Assembly (NCBI RefSeq): GCF_042683405.1
Contig: NZ_JBHUJS010000003.1
Location: forward strand, 186,001-250,000
Direction: 5' to 3'
Length of the DNA: 64,000 nucleotides
DNA from: Telluria sp042683405
GTDB taxonomy: Bacteria > Pseudomonadota > Gammaproteobacteria > Burkholderiales > Burkholderiaceae_D
The notes under the pieces were generated by a model that saw only the letters and a program-made list of their open reading frames with translations, made no database searches and had not been told where the DNA came from. The position numbers were made by a program, and so were the translations under genes. Positions 25,163-33,442 of this stretch are shown in pieces; position 1 is the first letter of the stretch, and every line of letters starts with the position of its first letter.

Positions 25163-25363
25163 TTCCCCACGGAGACTGGCAAGGACCAGGCGGACTTTCG
25201 CTTCTTGCGCCAGATCTTCGCGCCACACCGGACCTGGCGCAGCGCCATCGATCTCAAGTTGAGGGATTTAGCGACCGACGACGTGGACGAGGACGCGCCC
25301 GAGCATTAAGCGATACGAGCTACCGCGACGTCGACAAATATCTCAAACAGGCCAATCTGCTGT
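25163..25363 (+). pseudogene. Probable gene remnants downstream of tai4
   Basis: Two short reading frames look like tails of real proteins but lack starts. Frame two reads GKDQADFRFLRQIFAPHRTW with continuation RSAIDLKLRDLATDDVDED, ending at 25309. Frame one ends DTSYRDVDKYLKQANLL at 25363. I cannot assign a family. They are GC-rich, unlike tai4 just upstream, and could be one broken gene with a frameshift or two truncated genes at the right edge of the transferred segment. Confidence 0.35.
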
Positions 25364-25383
25364 AGCGCGAAAACAGGCTGCCT

Positions 25384-26247
25384 TCAGAGCTGGCGGGCGT
25401 TGAAGGTGTCGCAGGCTTCGACCGTGCCCGATTCGATGCCACGCTTGAACCAGCGCGCGCGCTGCTCGGAGGTGCCGTGGGTGAACGAGTCCGGGACTAC
25501 GTGGCCCTGCTGGCGGCGCTGCAGCGCGTCGTCGCCGATGGCGGTCGCTGCGGCCAGCGCTTCGTCGACGTCGCCCTGCTCCAGGATGCTGCGCGCGCGG
25601 TCGGCGTGATTGGCCCAGATGCCGGCAAAGCAGTCGGCCTGCAGCTCCATGCGCACCGAGACTGCATTGGCCTGCGCTTCGGTCATGGAGCGGCGCGCCT
25701 CCTCGAATTTGCCGGCGATGCCGGTCAGGTGCTGGACGTGGTGGCCGACTTCGTGCGCGATCACATACGCCTGCGCGAAGTCGCCATTGATGTTGAAACG
25801 CTGCTGCATGACCTTGTAGAAGTCGAGGTCGATGTAGACCTTCTGGTCCGCCGGGCAGTAGAACGGGCCGCTGGCACTCTGTCCGGTACCGCAGGCGGTC
25901 GGCGTACGCGATGAGAACAGCACCAGCTTGGGTGGTACGTAGTTGCCGCCCTTTTCGGCGAAGATCGGCGTCCACGTGTCTTCGGTGTCGGCCAGGACGG
26001 TGGAAACGAAGGCGGCTTCGCGATCGCTGGCAGGGGGCGCCGGCGCCGGGCCCTGCTGCGTGGACGCGGTGCCCCCATCCATCATGCCGAGCAGCGTGAG
26101 CGGATTGACGCCGAAGATCATCGAGCCGATCAGCGCGATGATGATCGTGCCGAAGCTCAGTCCCTTGCCGCCGATGCGGAAGCCTCCGCCGCCTGCGCCG
26201 CGGCGGTCCTCGACGTTATCGCTCTGCCGGTTGCCTTCCCATTTCAT
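25384..26247 (-). CDS. Neutral zinc metallopeptidase, YpfJ family
   Basis: A 287-residue protein of the YpfJ/PF04228 family. The N-terminus MKWEGNRQSDNVEDRRG and the Gly-rich stretch GGGGFRIGGKGLSFGT are typical, followed by one membrane helix (about residues 35-55) and a large external domain. Zinc ligands are in AYVIAHEVGHHVQ (HExxH), with the later LQADCFAGIW supplying the third ligand. By family it is a membrane-anchored putative metalloprotease of unknown substrate. The ATG at 26247 is where family homology begins; no clear Shine-Dalgarno is seen. The C-terminus meets the debris after tai4. Confidence 0.88.
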   Translation of the reverse strand: MKWEGNRQSDNVEDRRGAGGGGFRIGGKGLSFGTIIIALIGSMIFGVNPLTLLGMMDGGTASTQQGPAPAPPASDREAAFVSTVLADTEDTWTPIFAEKGGNYVPPKLVLFSSRTPTACGTGQSASGPFYCPADQKVYIDLDFYKVMQQRFNINGDFAQAYVIAHEVGHHVQHLTGIAGKFEEARRSMTEAQANAVSVRMELQADCFAGIWANHADRARSILEQGDVDEALAAATAIGDDALQRRQQGHVVPDSFTHGTSEQRARWFKRGIESGTVEACDTFNARQL

Positions 26248-26406
26248 AGTGTGTGCTTGTGTGTGTTGAACATGGCACAACTGTAGGCATAAGCAGGAAA
26301 TATTGGCGCGAGGTAGCTGCGGCGTAACAATCGTTGCGCCAGCGCCGCGGGAAACGCATGCCTGGCGGGACTCTGCACCAGGCGCTGTGCGTTCCCGCGC
26401 CGTTGA

Positions 26407-27531
26407 TCAGGCCAGGTGGCGGTACAGGCTGTACGCGTAGCCGGCCAGCAGGCTGCCGGTAATCGCCAGGCCGATGTACAGCGCGAACACGCGCGGCTTG
26501 ACGAGCGCCCACACGGCGGTCGCGGCCGGGATGCTGCTGACGCCGCCGCTGATCAGGAAGGACAACGCCACCGCCGGGTCCATGCCCAGGTCCATCAGGC
26601 CGCGCATCAGCGGCAGCGCCGCATAACCATTGATATAGGCTGGCACGCCGATCAGGACTGCCAGCGGGATCGCCCCGGCGCCGTCACCCAGCAGGGCAGC
26701 CACCTTCGCCGCCGGGAGGTAGGCGATCATCAGGCTCTCGAGCATGAAGGCGATGACCATCCAGCGCAGCAGGAAAGCGCCGTTCGAGATGGCGCCGGCG
26801 GCGAACGCGCTGCGCGCTTCGCTGTCGCCGAACACGTTCCAGCGGATCGGCTGCGCGGTGCGGCGCTTGGCGCCGCAGCCGGTCGGGATGTTGCGCAGCG
26901 CTGCCAGCAGGTAGCCGCGCGATACCAGCAGGTGCGTGACCACGCCGCCGGACACGCCGATCACGACCGCGGCAATCGTTTTCACGACGGCGAACTCGAA
27001 CCCGAGGCTGGCCGCGATGAGAACAAACATCTCCGGATCGACCAGCGGTGAACTCATCCAGAACGCCATGACCGGCGCAAGCGGTACGCCTGCGCCCAGC
27101 AGGCCGGCGATCACCGGCACCACGCCGCACGAACAGAATGGAGAAAAGGCGCCGAACAGCGCGCCGAGCGCGATCATGCGCACCGGGCTGCCGGTGAACG
27201 CGTTGGCGATGAGCGTGTCGGCGCGGCTCGCTTTGGCATACGCGGCCAGCGCGACCGACAGCGCCAGCCACGGCAGGATGCTGACCACGGATTCGACCGT
27301 GAACGCCATCGACGTGCCGAGCTGCTGCGGGGCGAACAGCGCAATGCCCAGCGCGATCAACGCCGCGGCGACGGCAGGCTTGTCGATGCCGTCCGCCAGT
27401 TCGGACAGGCGCGTGGCAAAACGCCCTGCAAACGATGGCGCCGGCCGGGCGCAGCACGAGGCGGCTGCCGCGGCAGCGGCGGTAACGGGAGACGGGCAGC
27501 ATCCAGCGGCAGTTTGAGTCATCGTATTCAT
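26407..27531 (-). CDS. Permease of the UPF0718/ArsP type
   Basis: A 374-residue inner-membrane permease with eight or more predicted helices. The signature FSPFCSCGVVPVIAGLLGAG, followed by FWMSSPLVDPEMF, is the conserved core of DUF318/UPF0718 permeases. A second matching segment is near IGVPAYINGYAALPLMRGL. Members include ArsP, which exports trivalent organoarsenicals. The N-terminus has extra cysteine pairs (AAGCCPS and AASCCARP) that could bind soft metals. It lies 70 bases downstream of an ArsR-type regulator on the same strand, supporting metal or arsenic efflux; the true substrate is inferred. Confidence 0.8.
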   Translation of the reverse strand: MNTMTQTAAGCCPSPVTAAAAAAASCCARPAPSFAGRFATRLSELADGIDKPAVAAALIALGIALFAPQQLGTSMAFTVESVVSILPWLALSVALAAYAKASRADTLIANAFTGSPVRMIALGALFGAFSPFCSCGVVPVIAGLLGAGVPLAPVMAFWMSSPLVDPEMFVLIAASLGFEFAVVKTIAAVVIGVSGGVVTHLLVSRGYLLAALRNIPTGCGAKRRTAQPIRWNVFGDSEARSAFAAGAISNGAFLLRWMVIAFMLESLMIAYLPAAKVAALLGDGAGAIPLAVLIGVPAYINGYAALPLMRGLMDLGMDPAVALSFLISGGVSSIPAATAVWALVKPRVFALYIGLAITGSLLAGYAYSLYRHLA

Positions 27532-27601
27532 TTTTATATCCCTAAAGATATGGTTATATCAGACTAAAGAAATGGCGGAGCCGGTCCATGCCGGGTCCGC
27601 C

Positions 27602-27916
27602 CTACTTGGCGCCGAATACTGGCAGCGCGATACCTTTGCAGCAATCCTGTTTGACGAACTGGAGCATGTCGTCGAGCGCCTTGAAGTTGACGCGGCAATG
27701 CACGCTGCGGCCTTCCTTCTCTTGCGTCACCAGGCCGGCATTTACCAGCTCACGCAGGTGGAACGCGAGCGTGGATGCGGGCCGCCCAAGCACCGACTGC
27801 AATTCGCCCACCGTCATGCCCTGGTCGCCGGCCTTGACGAGCGCGCGGAACAGTTCGAGGCGGTGTTCATGTCCTAGCGCGGCGAAACGCTGCGCGGTGC
27901 TAATCAGTTTGTCCAT
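27602..27916 (-). CDS. ArsR/SmtB-family transcriptional repressor
   Basis: A 104-residue winged-helix protein. HEHRLELFRALVKAGDQGMT, the recognition segment LGRPASTLAFHLRELVNAGL and the wing EKEGRSVHCRVN are all present. Metal-binding residues of canonical ArsR (CVC in the recognition helix) are absent; a Cys pair near the C-terminus (KQDCCKG) may sense the ligand instead. ATG at 27916 is chosen because homology begins there. It is first in a two-gene unit with the permease. An inverted repeat ends six bases before the start codon, consistent with autorepression. Confidence 0.88.
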   Translation of the reverse strand: MDKLISTAQRFAALGHEHRLELFRALVKAGDQGMTVGELQSVLGRPASTLAFHLRELVNAGLVTQEKEGRSVHCRVNFKALDDMLQFVKQDCCKGIALPVFGAK

Positions 27917-27921
27917 GATCG

Positions 27922-27947
27922 AAACTATAAAACTACGAATATAGTTT
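27922..27947. promoter_or_regulatory. Inverted repeat operator of arsR-permease unit
   Basis: AAACTATA and TATAGTTT are perfect inverted arms separated by 10 bases, directly before the arsR start codon. Size and position fit ArsR-family operators. Confidence 0.65.
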
Positions 27948-28387
27948 TGTAAAGAGATATTTTTTGTAAGCGATTTTGTCCTGTCGCACGTTCGCAACAA
28001 AAAACAGGAAAACAACACGCTTTCGCAGGTTTGCCGGTCGCGTGCGGAACCATCTTGCGGTGCTGGCTGACTAATCAAAAAAAAGCGGCTCCAGGCCGGA
28101 TTGCCATGTTATCTGAATGATACTGATGAGCTGCCGATACCGTTATTCCCGAGCTAACTATTTTTTATCATAGGAGAATTTCGAGGCGCGCTCCGACGCG
28201 GGCGTGGGACGTGTCCTACAGGAAACCTTCTACGACGGCAAAGGTTACTGACGCATAGCACATTTTTTTAAAGAAATGTGCAATCGTGCACGCGCGCACA
28301 GTAGAAAGTAGCAAAAAAGCATCTTTGCTTTAGCTGATCTACACTCGCTCGGCAAACTGATCACTGGAACTTTACTTGAGGGCCGAC
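27948..28387. other. Gene-free AT-richer intergenic region
   Basis: About 440 bases between divergent arsR and the DUF4214-FKBP gene. I find no supported gene. It contains a perfect inverted repeat GCACATTT-N8-AAATGTGC at 28258-28281, about 105 bases before the downstream start codon, which could be an operator or hairpin. Confidence 0.5.
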
Positions 28388-30151
28388 ATGAACAAATTTT
28401 CAAAAACCGCGCTCGCTTGCGCTATTACCGTACTGCTCGCTGCTTGCGGCGAGGGCACGAGCAACCAACAAGCACGCTCGCCTGCATTCGCGGGCGTCAC
28501 GGGCACGCAGACTGCCGCGGCAGTTGCAGCCGACTATAAGCAAGCTGTCCAACACATCTACCTGGCGTACTTTGGCCGTCCAGCAGACCCTGCTGGCCTG
28601 GAATTCTTCGCAGGCCGCTTCGCGGCTTTCGGTGCGCCGACCAATATCATTGAACTGAACTCCGCACTGTCGTCGAACGCCAGCATCAAGGCGATCGTCG
28701 ATGTGTTCAGCACCAGCCAGGAATCGCAAGACCTGTACGGTGGCGACAACAGCGCCTTCATCGACGCTGTCTATCAGAGTCTGTTCAGCCGCGCGCCGGA
28801 CAGCGCCGGCAAGGACTACTGGGTTGCAGCGCTGAACAACGGCGCGATGACCCGTGCGGCCGCCGCGCTGAACATCATGGTGTCCGCGCAAGGCACCGAC
28901 ATCGACATCATCGCCAAGAAGGCCCAGGTTGCCGCCAACTTCACCGCGGCCCTGGACCTGGGCGTGGAGCAGCGTGGCTACTCCGGCCTGGATGCGAACG
29001 TGGTGGTGCGTAACCTGCTGTCCCAAGTGAACCTGGGCACCGATGTCGCGGCCTTCCAGCCGAACATCAACAGCACCGTGGCGGCACTGGCCGAAGACGC
29101 GCCTCCGGGTGCGGAAGGCGCGTACCGCTCGCCTCTGCCAGGCAGCGGCAACACCGACATCGACACCGTCGTGCTGGAAAACGACGAGTACTTCGCCGTC
29201 TACGGCCGTACCTCGCCAAGCCAGTTCATCGTGTCGAACTTCATCCACGGCACCGGCATCTCGGGCGCGACCGCGTTCACCTCGACCAACATGCTGGACT
29301 TCGGACCGAAGCCGCCAGCCGTGCCGACCGCAGGTACGCTCAGCGCAGCCTACGTTCCGGGCGTGAGCATGACTGGTTCGATCACGATCCCGGCCGGCAC
29401 CATCCCGCTGACCAGCACCAAGTCCGCGCTGGCGCCGTTCTATAGCTACGCCGCACCGGCCAACCTGTCCGACCTGGACGGCACCTGGCGCATGAATGAG
29501 CGCACCGGCAACCTGTCGACCGTGGTGGTCAACAACGGTAGCTTCACCGGTACCAACACCCTGGGCTGCTCGTTCACCGGCACGCTGGCGCCACGCGCAA
29601 GCAACAAGAACGTGTTCAACGCAACCATCACCTACGGCGCCGCGCCTTGCGCACTGGCTGGCCAGACCGTGAACGGTATTGCGCTGTCCTACCTGTTCAA
29701 CACCGGCGCAACCCGCCAGCTGATCGTGCTGGGCAAGAACGCAGCGCGCACCGGCGCGGAATACCTGTCCGGTTCGGCCGCAACGCCGCTGGGCATGGTC
29801 GCTTCGCTGCAAACCACCGACCTGCAGGCTGGCACCGGCGCGACCGCAGCAGCCAACGACCAGGTGGTCGTGCACTACACCGGCTGGATCTACAGCGCCA
29901 ACGCGCCGGAAGGCAAAGGCGCCCAGTTCGACACGTCCCGCACCACCAACCAGCCGCTCAACTTCAAGCTGGGCACTGGCGTCGTGATCGCGGGCTGGGA
30001 CCAGGGCCTGGTCGGCATGCAGGCAGGCGGCAAGCGTCGCCTGGTCATCCCGGCAAGCATGGCGTACGGCGTCAACGGTTCGGGCACCAAGATCCCTGGC
30101 AACGCCTCGCTGGTGTTCGATGTGGAGATGGTGTCGGTCACCAAGCCGTAA
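28388..30151 (+). CDS. DUF4214 lipoprotein with C-terminal FKBP isomerase domain
   Basis: A 587-residue secreted lipoprotein. The signal ends in LLAAC-GEG, giving a lipid-modified cysteine. DUF4214 follows (residues about 50-190), with IYLAYFGRPADPAGLEFF and VYQSLFSRAPDSAGKDYWV, repeat units seen in surface-layer and adhesin proteins. A beta-rich middle region of unknown type spans about 200-475. The end (about 480-587) is an FKBP peptidyl-prolyl isomerase with VVVHYTGWIY, GAQFDTS, VIAGWDQGLVGMQAGGKRRL and PASMAYG, all key pocket residues intact. GAGG six bases before the ATG sets the start. Likely surface or periplasmic folding/assembly factor, but this is inference. Confidence 0.85.
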   Translation: MNKFSKTALACAITVLLAACGEGTSNQQARSPAFAGVTGTQTAAAVAADYKQAVQHIYLAYFGRPADPAGLEFFAGRFAAFGAPTNIIELNSALSSNASIKAIVDVFSTSQESQDLYGGDNSAFIDAVYQSLFSRAPDSAGKDYWVAALNNGAMTRAAAALNIMVSAQGTDIDIIAKKAQVAANFTAALDLGVEQRGYSGLDANVVVRNLLSQVNLGTDVAAFQPNINSTVAALAEDAPPGAEGAYRSPLPGSGNTDIDTVVLENDEYFAVYGRTSPSQFIVSNFIHGTGISGATAFTSTNMLDFGPKPPAVPTAGTLSAAYVPGVSMTGSITIPAGTIPLTSTKSALAPFYSYAAPANLSDLDGTWRMNERTGNLSTVVVNNGSFTGTNTLGCSFTGTLAPRASNKNVFNATITYGAAPCALAGQTVNGIALSYLFNTGATRQLIVLGKNAARTGAEYLSGSAATPLGMVASLQTTDLQAGTGATAAANDQVVVHYTGWIYSANAPEGKGAQFDTSRTTNQPLNFKLGTGVVIAGWDQGLVGMQAGGKRRLVIPASMAYGVNGSGTKIPGNASLVFDVEMVSVTKP

Positions 30152-30190
30152 GATGGCGGTCGTGGCGCTAAGGCGCCACCCCAACGAAGA

Positions 30191-30217
30191 ACGGGACCCT
30201 CGGGTCCCGTTTTTTTA
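30191..30217 (+). terminator. Terminator of DUF4214-FKBP gene
   Basis: ACGGGACC-CTC-GGGTCCCGT hairpin followed by seven T residues, 40 bases after the stop. Confidence 0.9.
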
Positions 30218-30297
30218 TTCTGGAGGGCGATCTGCGCAGGCCGCAGGGGTGTGAGTACCGTCGCCTGGACTTAATGGGGATAGGAGGCGCTGGACGT

Positions 30298-31134
30298 CTA
30301 CACCAGCAGTGCCGCGCTCATCGAGCGCACTTCGGCCGCCGATTCGTCGAGGATCCGGCACAGCGTCTCCTTGTCGATGGCGAAGTCCAGTACCGAGTCG
30401 CTATGATCGGGCATCGGTTGTTCCGGCCGCGCGAGCGGCGATGGCACCGGCGAGAACTGGTTCGCCAGCAGCAGCGTATCGAGCAAGGTGCTGGGCGGGA
30501 TGTTCACCCATCCATCGCGCAGGCCTTCGATCGCGGTGCGCACCACTTCCGGAATCTTCAGCTTCTTCATCACTTCGCGGCTGACGACTTCTTCGCACAG
30601 CTCCGCCCACTTCTCGGGATCGTCCTCGAGCAGGCCGGGGAATTCGTCGGCGCGCGACAGCAGGTAGAAGGCGCCGACTTCGTGCACGATGGCGGCGAAC
30701 ATGGCGGTATCGGGATTGACGAAGGTGACGCGGCGCGCCAGCACCTGCGACAGGGCCGCGACGTTGGCGGTGTGTTCCCACAGCTGTTCGGCCTTTGCGC
30801 GCAGCACCGGGTCTTCGATGCGCGAGCCGAACTGGCGCACCACCAGGCTGGCGACCAGCGTTTGCAGGCTTGCGTACCCGATGCGCATCACGGCTGCGCG
30901 CGCATTGGTGACAGGCTCGCCGCCGCGGTTGAAGGCGGCGGAATTTGCCAGCGCGACGGTACGCGCGGCCAGTTGCGGTTCGGAGAGGACCAGCTTGATC
31001 GCGTCTTCGATGTGGCAGTCAGGGTCGTCCAGCGCGAGTTGCAGGCGGAGGGCCGCATTCACGCTGGTAGGGAAGGAAATTTCACCCCGGGCGGCCTGTG
31101 CAGCGATGTAACCAAAAGCTTCTACTTTGTCCAT
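30298..31134 (-). CDS. HDOD domain signalling protein
   Basis: A 278-residue cytosolic protein with one HDOD domain. Typical blocks are FPTSVNAALRLQLALDD, SEPQLAARTVALANSAAFN, TNARAAVMRIGYASLQTLV and MFAAIVHEVGAFYLL. HDOD proteins are HD-like but lack the full metal-binding HD pair; they act in cyclic-di-GMP and stress signalling. No second domain is attached. The ATG at 31134 is chosen by homology; the open frame continues upstream across the terminator of the next gene, which is not coding. It stands alone between terminators. Confidence 0.85.
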   Translation of the reverse strand: MDKVEAFGYIAAQAARGEISFPTSVNAALRLQLALDDPDCHIEDAIKLVLSEPQLAARTVALANSAAFNRGGEPVTNARAAVMRIGYASLQTLVASLVVRQFGSRIEDPVLRAKAEQLWEHTANVAALSQVLARRVTFVNPDTAMFAAIVHEVGAFYLLSRADEFPGLLEDDPEKWAELCEEVVSREVMKKLKIPEVVRTAIEGLRDGWVNIPPSTLLDTLLLANQFSPVPSPLARPEQPMPDHSDSVLDFAIDKETLCRILDESAAEVRSMSAALLV

Positions 31135-31293
31135 TTCAAAAATTATACGCTGACCGAACAGAGATCGCTTGAATGGCCGCGATTGCGGCGCAGCGAGTGT
31201 GGCGCAAAGATACGGAAAACGCCTGCCGGGAACATCATTGGTTGCAACACGCGCCCTTTGCCGGCATGGCCGGGCGTTGCATTCGTCCACTGC

Positions 31294-31320
31294 AAAAAAA
31301 AAGGGGCCCGAAGGCCCCGT
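31294..31320 (-). terminator. Terminator of BON-domain gene
   Basis: On the minus strand, GGGGCC-TTCG-GGCCCC is followed by nine T residues. The TTCG tetraloop makes this a very stable hairpin. Confidence 0.92.
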
Positions 31321-31340
31321 TCTCCATGTGGGAACTGCGC

Positions 31341-32387
31341 TTACTTGACTTTGATGGCGCTCTTCACGCTCTTCACGCCTTCCACGGACTTCGCCACCTG
31401 CACTGCGCGGTCCGCTTCCTGCTTGCTGTTGACGAAGCCCGACAGCATCACCACGCCCTGCTCGGTCTCGACGTGGATGCCCAGCGACTTGAGGGCTTCT
31501 TCCTTCAGCAGCACGCCCTTGACCTTGGTGGTGACGGTCGCATCGGCGATCACACGCCCGGTCTTTTCCGCGGCGCGCTCGGTCTTTTCGGCGGCGGTGG
31601 CAGCGGCTTCGCGGGTCTCCTGCGCCACGTTGGCGGTGGCTGCGCGGGTATTGTCGGCTGCGCGCTCCGTGGCGTGCTCGGTACGCTGCGCTGCGTTCTC
31701 GGCTACGTCGTCGGTGCGGCGGGCAGCACGCTCGGTGGCATCGCCTGCGCGGTCCGCCGTGCGTTCGGCTGCATTTTCGGTGCGCTGCGCCACGCCTGCC
31801 ACAGCATCCTTGGTGCGGTCGATGGCACGTGCCGCGTCGGCGCGTGCTTCGGTCGCGGTCGGGCTGGTCTTGTGATCGATCAGGCAGGCTGCCTTGGAGT
31901 CGCCCGTCATTTTTTCGCACTGGCTGATCGCCTTGGCGTCGCGTACCTCGCCCGCGCCGGTAGCGGTGGTGCCGCTGGCGGAACGGCCCATGGTCGAGGA
32001 CCATTCGCGGCCCGCACGCACGTCAGCGATCGAGCTGGCGTGCGCCTTGCGTGCCGCATCCAGGCAGCTGTCCTTCTCGGAGCCGGACTTCTCCGCGCAG
32101 CGCGCACGCGCCACGCCGTAGTCGGCTTCCACTGCCGAGATGCGCGCCTTGTTGATTTCGGACTTCGATTTGTTTCCTTCGGCTGCGGCCGTTGCCACCG
32201 CGTGCGCGCGCGCGGCGCGGGCCTCTTCGGTACAGACCGTCCTTGCACTGCCCTTCATGCTGTTGCACTTCGCGACGGCGGACTTGTAGTCGCTCGCAGC
32301 AGAGCTCTGTTCGTTCATGCCTGCGCCGGCGGCAAAACTTGCGCTTGCAGCTCCGGCGAGCAGCATCGCAATAATGTTCTTGGTCAT
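31341..32387 (-). CDS. Exported LEA-like repeat protein with C-terminal BON domain
   Basis: A 348-residue exported protein. The signal peptide MTKNIIAMLLAGAASASFAA is followed by a Cys-containing helical region with three similar units (KCNSMKGSARTVC, RCAEKSGSEKDSC, QCEKMTGDSKAAC). Then comes a long run of Ala/Glu/Arg/Thr-rich 11-residue repeats (about 190-275; for example ERTADRAGDATERAA and ERAAEKTGRV), like LEA stress proteins. A BON domain closes the protein (VKGVLLKEEALKSLGIHV, GVVMLSGFVNSKQEADR). BON domains bind membranes in OsmY-like envelope proteins. GAGGG before the ATG supports the start. Probable periplasmic osmo/desiccation protector; inferred. Confidence 0.85.
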   Translation of the reverse strand: MTKNIIAMLLAGAASASFAAGAGMNEQSSAASDYKSAVAKCNSMKGSARTVCTEEARAARAHAVATAAAEGNKSKSEINKARISAVEADYGVARARCAEKSGSEKDSCLDAARKAHASSIADVRAGREWSSTMGRSASGTTATGAGEVRDAKAISQCEKMTGDSKAACLIDHKTSPTATEARADAARAIDRTKDAVAGVAQRTENAAERTADRAGDATERAARRTDDVAENAAQRTEHATERAADNTRAATANVAQETREAAATAAEKTERAAEKTGRVIADATVTTKVKGVLLKEEALKSLGIHVETEQGVVMLSGFVNSKQEADRAVQVAKSVEGVKSVKSAIKVK

Positions 32388-32544
32388 GGTGAGTCCCTCG
32401 CGTGTCGTTGTACGTATCGAGAGTAAACACCTGTTGAGATGGGATATCTGTGCGTCAGCGAACGGAGCGCCCCAATGCAGCGGGAAGAAAGCCACATGCG
32501 CTCTGACGAGGCTGCGGCGTGCTGGACGGCATGTCCGCCTGCGC

Positions 32545-33228
32545 TCACTCCTCGCTGACGAGGCCCTCGTTCCACGGTCCGCGCGCCGCGTCGAACGGCG
32601 TCGCAGCCTGCCGGAACACGTTGCCATCCTTGGCCAGTTTCACCCAGGCACGGGTATCGTGGTGGCTGCGCGGCACCATCGGGTCGGCACGCATGCGCTC
32701 GAGCCAGGCAAAAACACGGCCGTAGTGTTCGGGGTGGGCGCGGCGCGTCCACGCCAGTGCGACCAGGTCGGCGAAGCCTTCCTCCCGCCGGGTCTCGCGC
32801 ATCTCGCGCGAGGCTGCCAGCAGCTCGGCCCTGCCGCGTTCCTCGCCGCTTTCGACGAAGCCTGCCGGCAGCGAGTGCCAGGTGCCGTTCGCATAGCGCC
32901 AGCAGTGGCCGATCTCATGCGCCGTCATCGCCTCGATCATCAGGGCGTGGTCGGCCTCCGGGACGTCCTTCAGGGTGGTTTCGGCATCGTCGTTGCCGCG
33001 CATCGAGAACACCAGCTTGCAGCGGCCGTTCTCGAACCCAAGGGCAAGCGGGACCTGGCCGGGGGCCTGCTGCGGCTGGACGATGATATCGAGCGGCAGC
33101 TTGATGGCGCGGGCGTATTCCAGCACCGGCTTGCCGGCACTGAGCCATTTGATCTCCAGCTCGGTGAGCGAGGAAGCCTGGGCAGCGAGCGACAACGGTA
33201 ACAGCGACAGCAAAATCAGCTTCTTCAT
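32545..33228 (-). CDS. Exported HExxH putative metalloprotein
   Basis: A 227-residue protein with signal peptide MKKLILLSLLPLSLAAQASS. A zinc-binding HEIGHC motif lies at residues 104-109 (MTAHEIGHCWRYANGTWH), and EEGFADLVALAW about 45 residues later has the Glu/Asp pattern of a third ligand, as in gluzincin-type peptidases. I do not recognise a named family. Probably a periplasmic zinc protease or a related inactive protein. It sits between the BON-domain gene and a second, larger HExxH protein on the same strand but with its own upstream gap of about 215 bases. Confidence 0.7.
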   Translation of the reverse strand: MKKLILLSLLPLSLAAQASSLTELEIKWLSAGKPVLEYARAIKLPLDIIVQPQQAPGQVPLALGFENGRCKLVFSMRGNDDAETTLKDVPEADHALMIEAMTAHEIGHCWRYANGTWHSLPAGFVESGEERGRAELLAASREMRETRREEGFADLVALAWTRRAHPEHYGRVFAWLERMRADPMVPRSHHDTRAWVKLAKDGNVFRQAATPFDAARGPWNEGLVSEE

Positions 33229-33400
33229 GACACTACTCCTTGCAAATGATTGTAGTGCCTGCTGGAAACGATAGGATGGCTGTTACAAAATATTTGATTG
33301 GAATATTGGCATGCTGCCAAACAAACAATGCCAGTCAGTCCATACTTGCAAATTTTGTATTGCAAGGGTGATATGCGGGAACGCGGAGGCGCGCAAAAAA

Positions 33401-33429
33401 GGGACGGTCCCTTGCCGGGACCGTCCCCC
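33401..33429. repeat. Family A palindromic repeat, single doublet
   Basis: AAAAAAGGGACGGTCCC followed by GGGACCGTCCCCC directly after the M49-like gene's stop codon. It is half of the usual inverted structure. Confidence 0.65.
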
Positions 33430-33442
33430 TCTTCATGCGGCG

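Noticed and set aside
23766..25363. A complete integrative element at tRNA-Lys
   Set aside because: No integrase and no repeated tRNA 3' end were found, so only a composition shift and debris support transfer.
27537..27570. ATATC/GATAT motifs between arsR and the permease as a second operator
   Set aside because: The arms are short and imperfect; chance in a brief AT-rich stretch is likely.
31135..32004. Upstream extension of the HDOD frame
   Set aside because: It passes through the terminator of the BON gene and lies opposite its coding frame; the HDOD family starts at the ATG at 31134.
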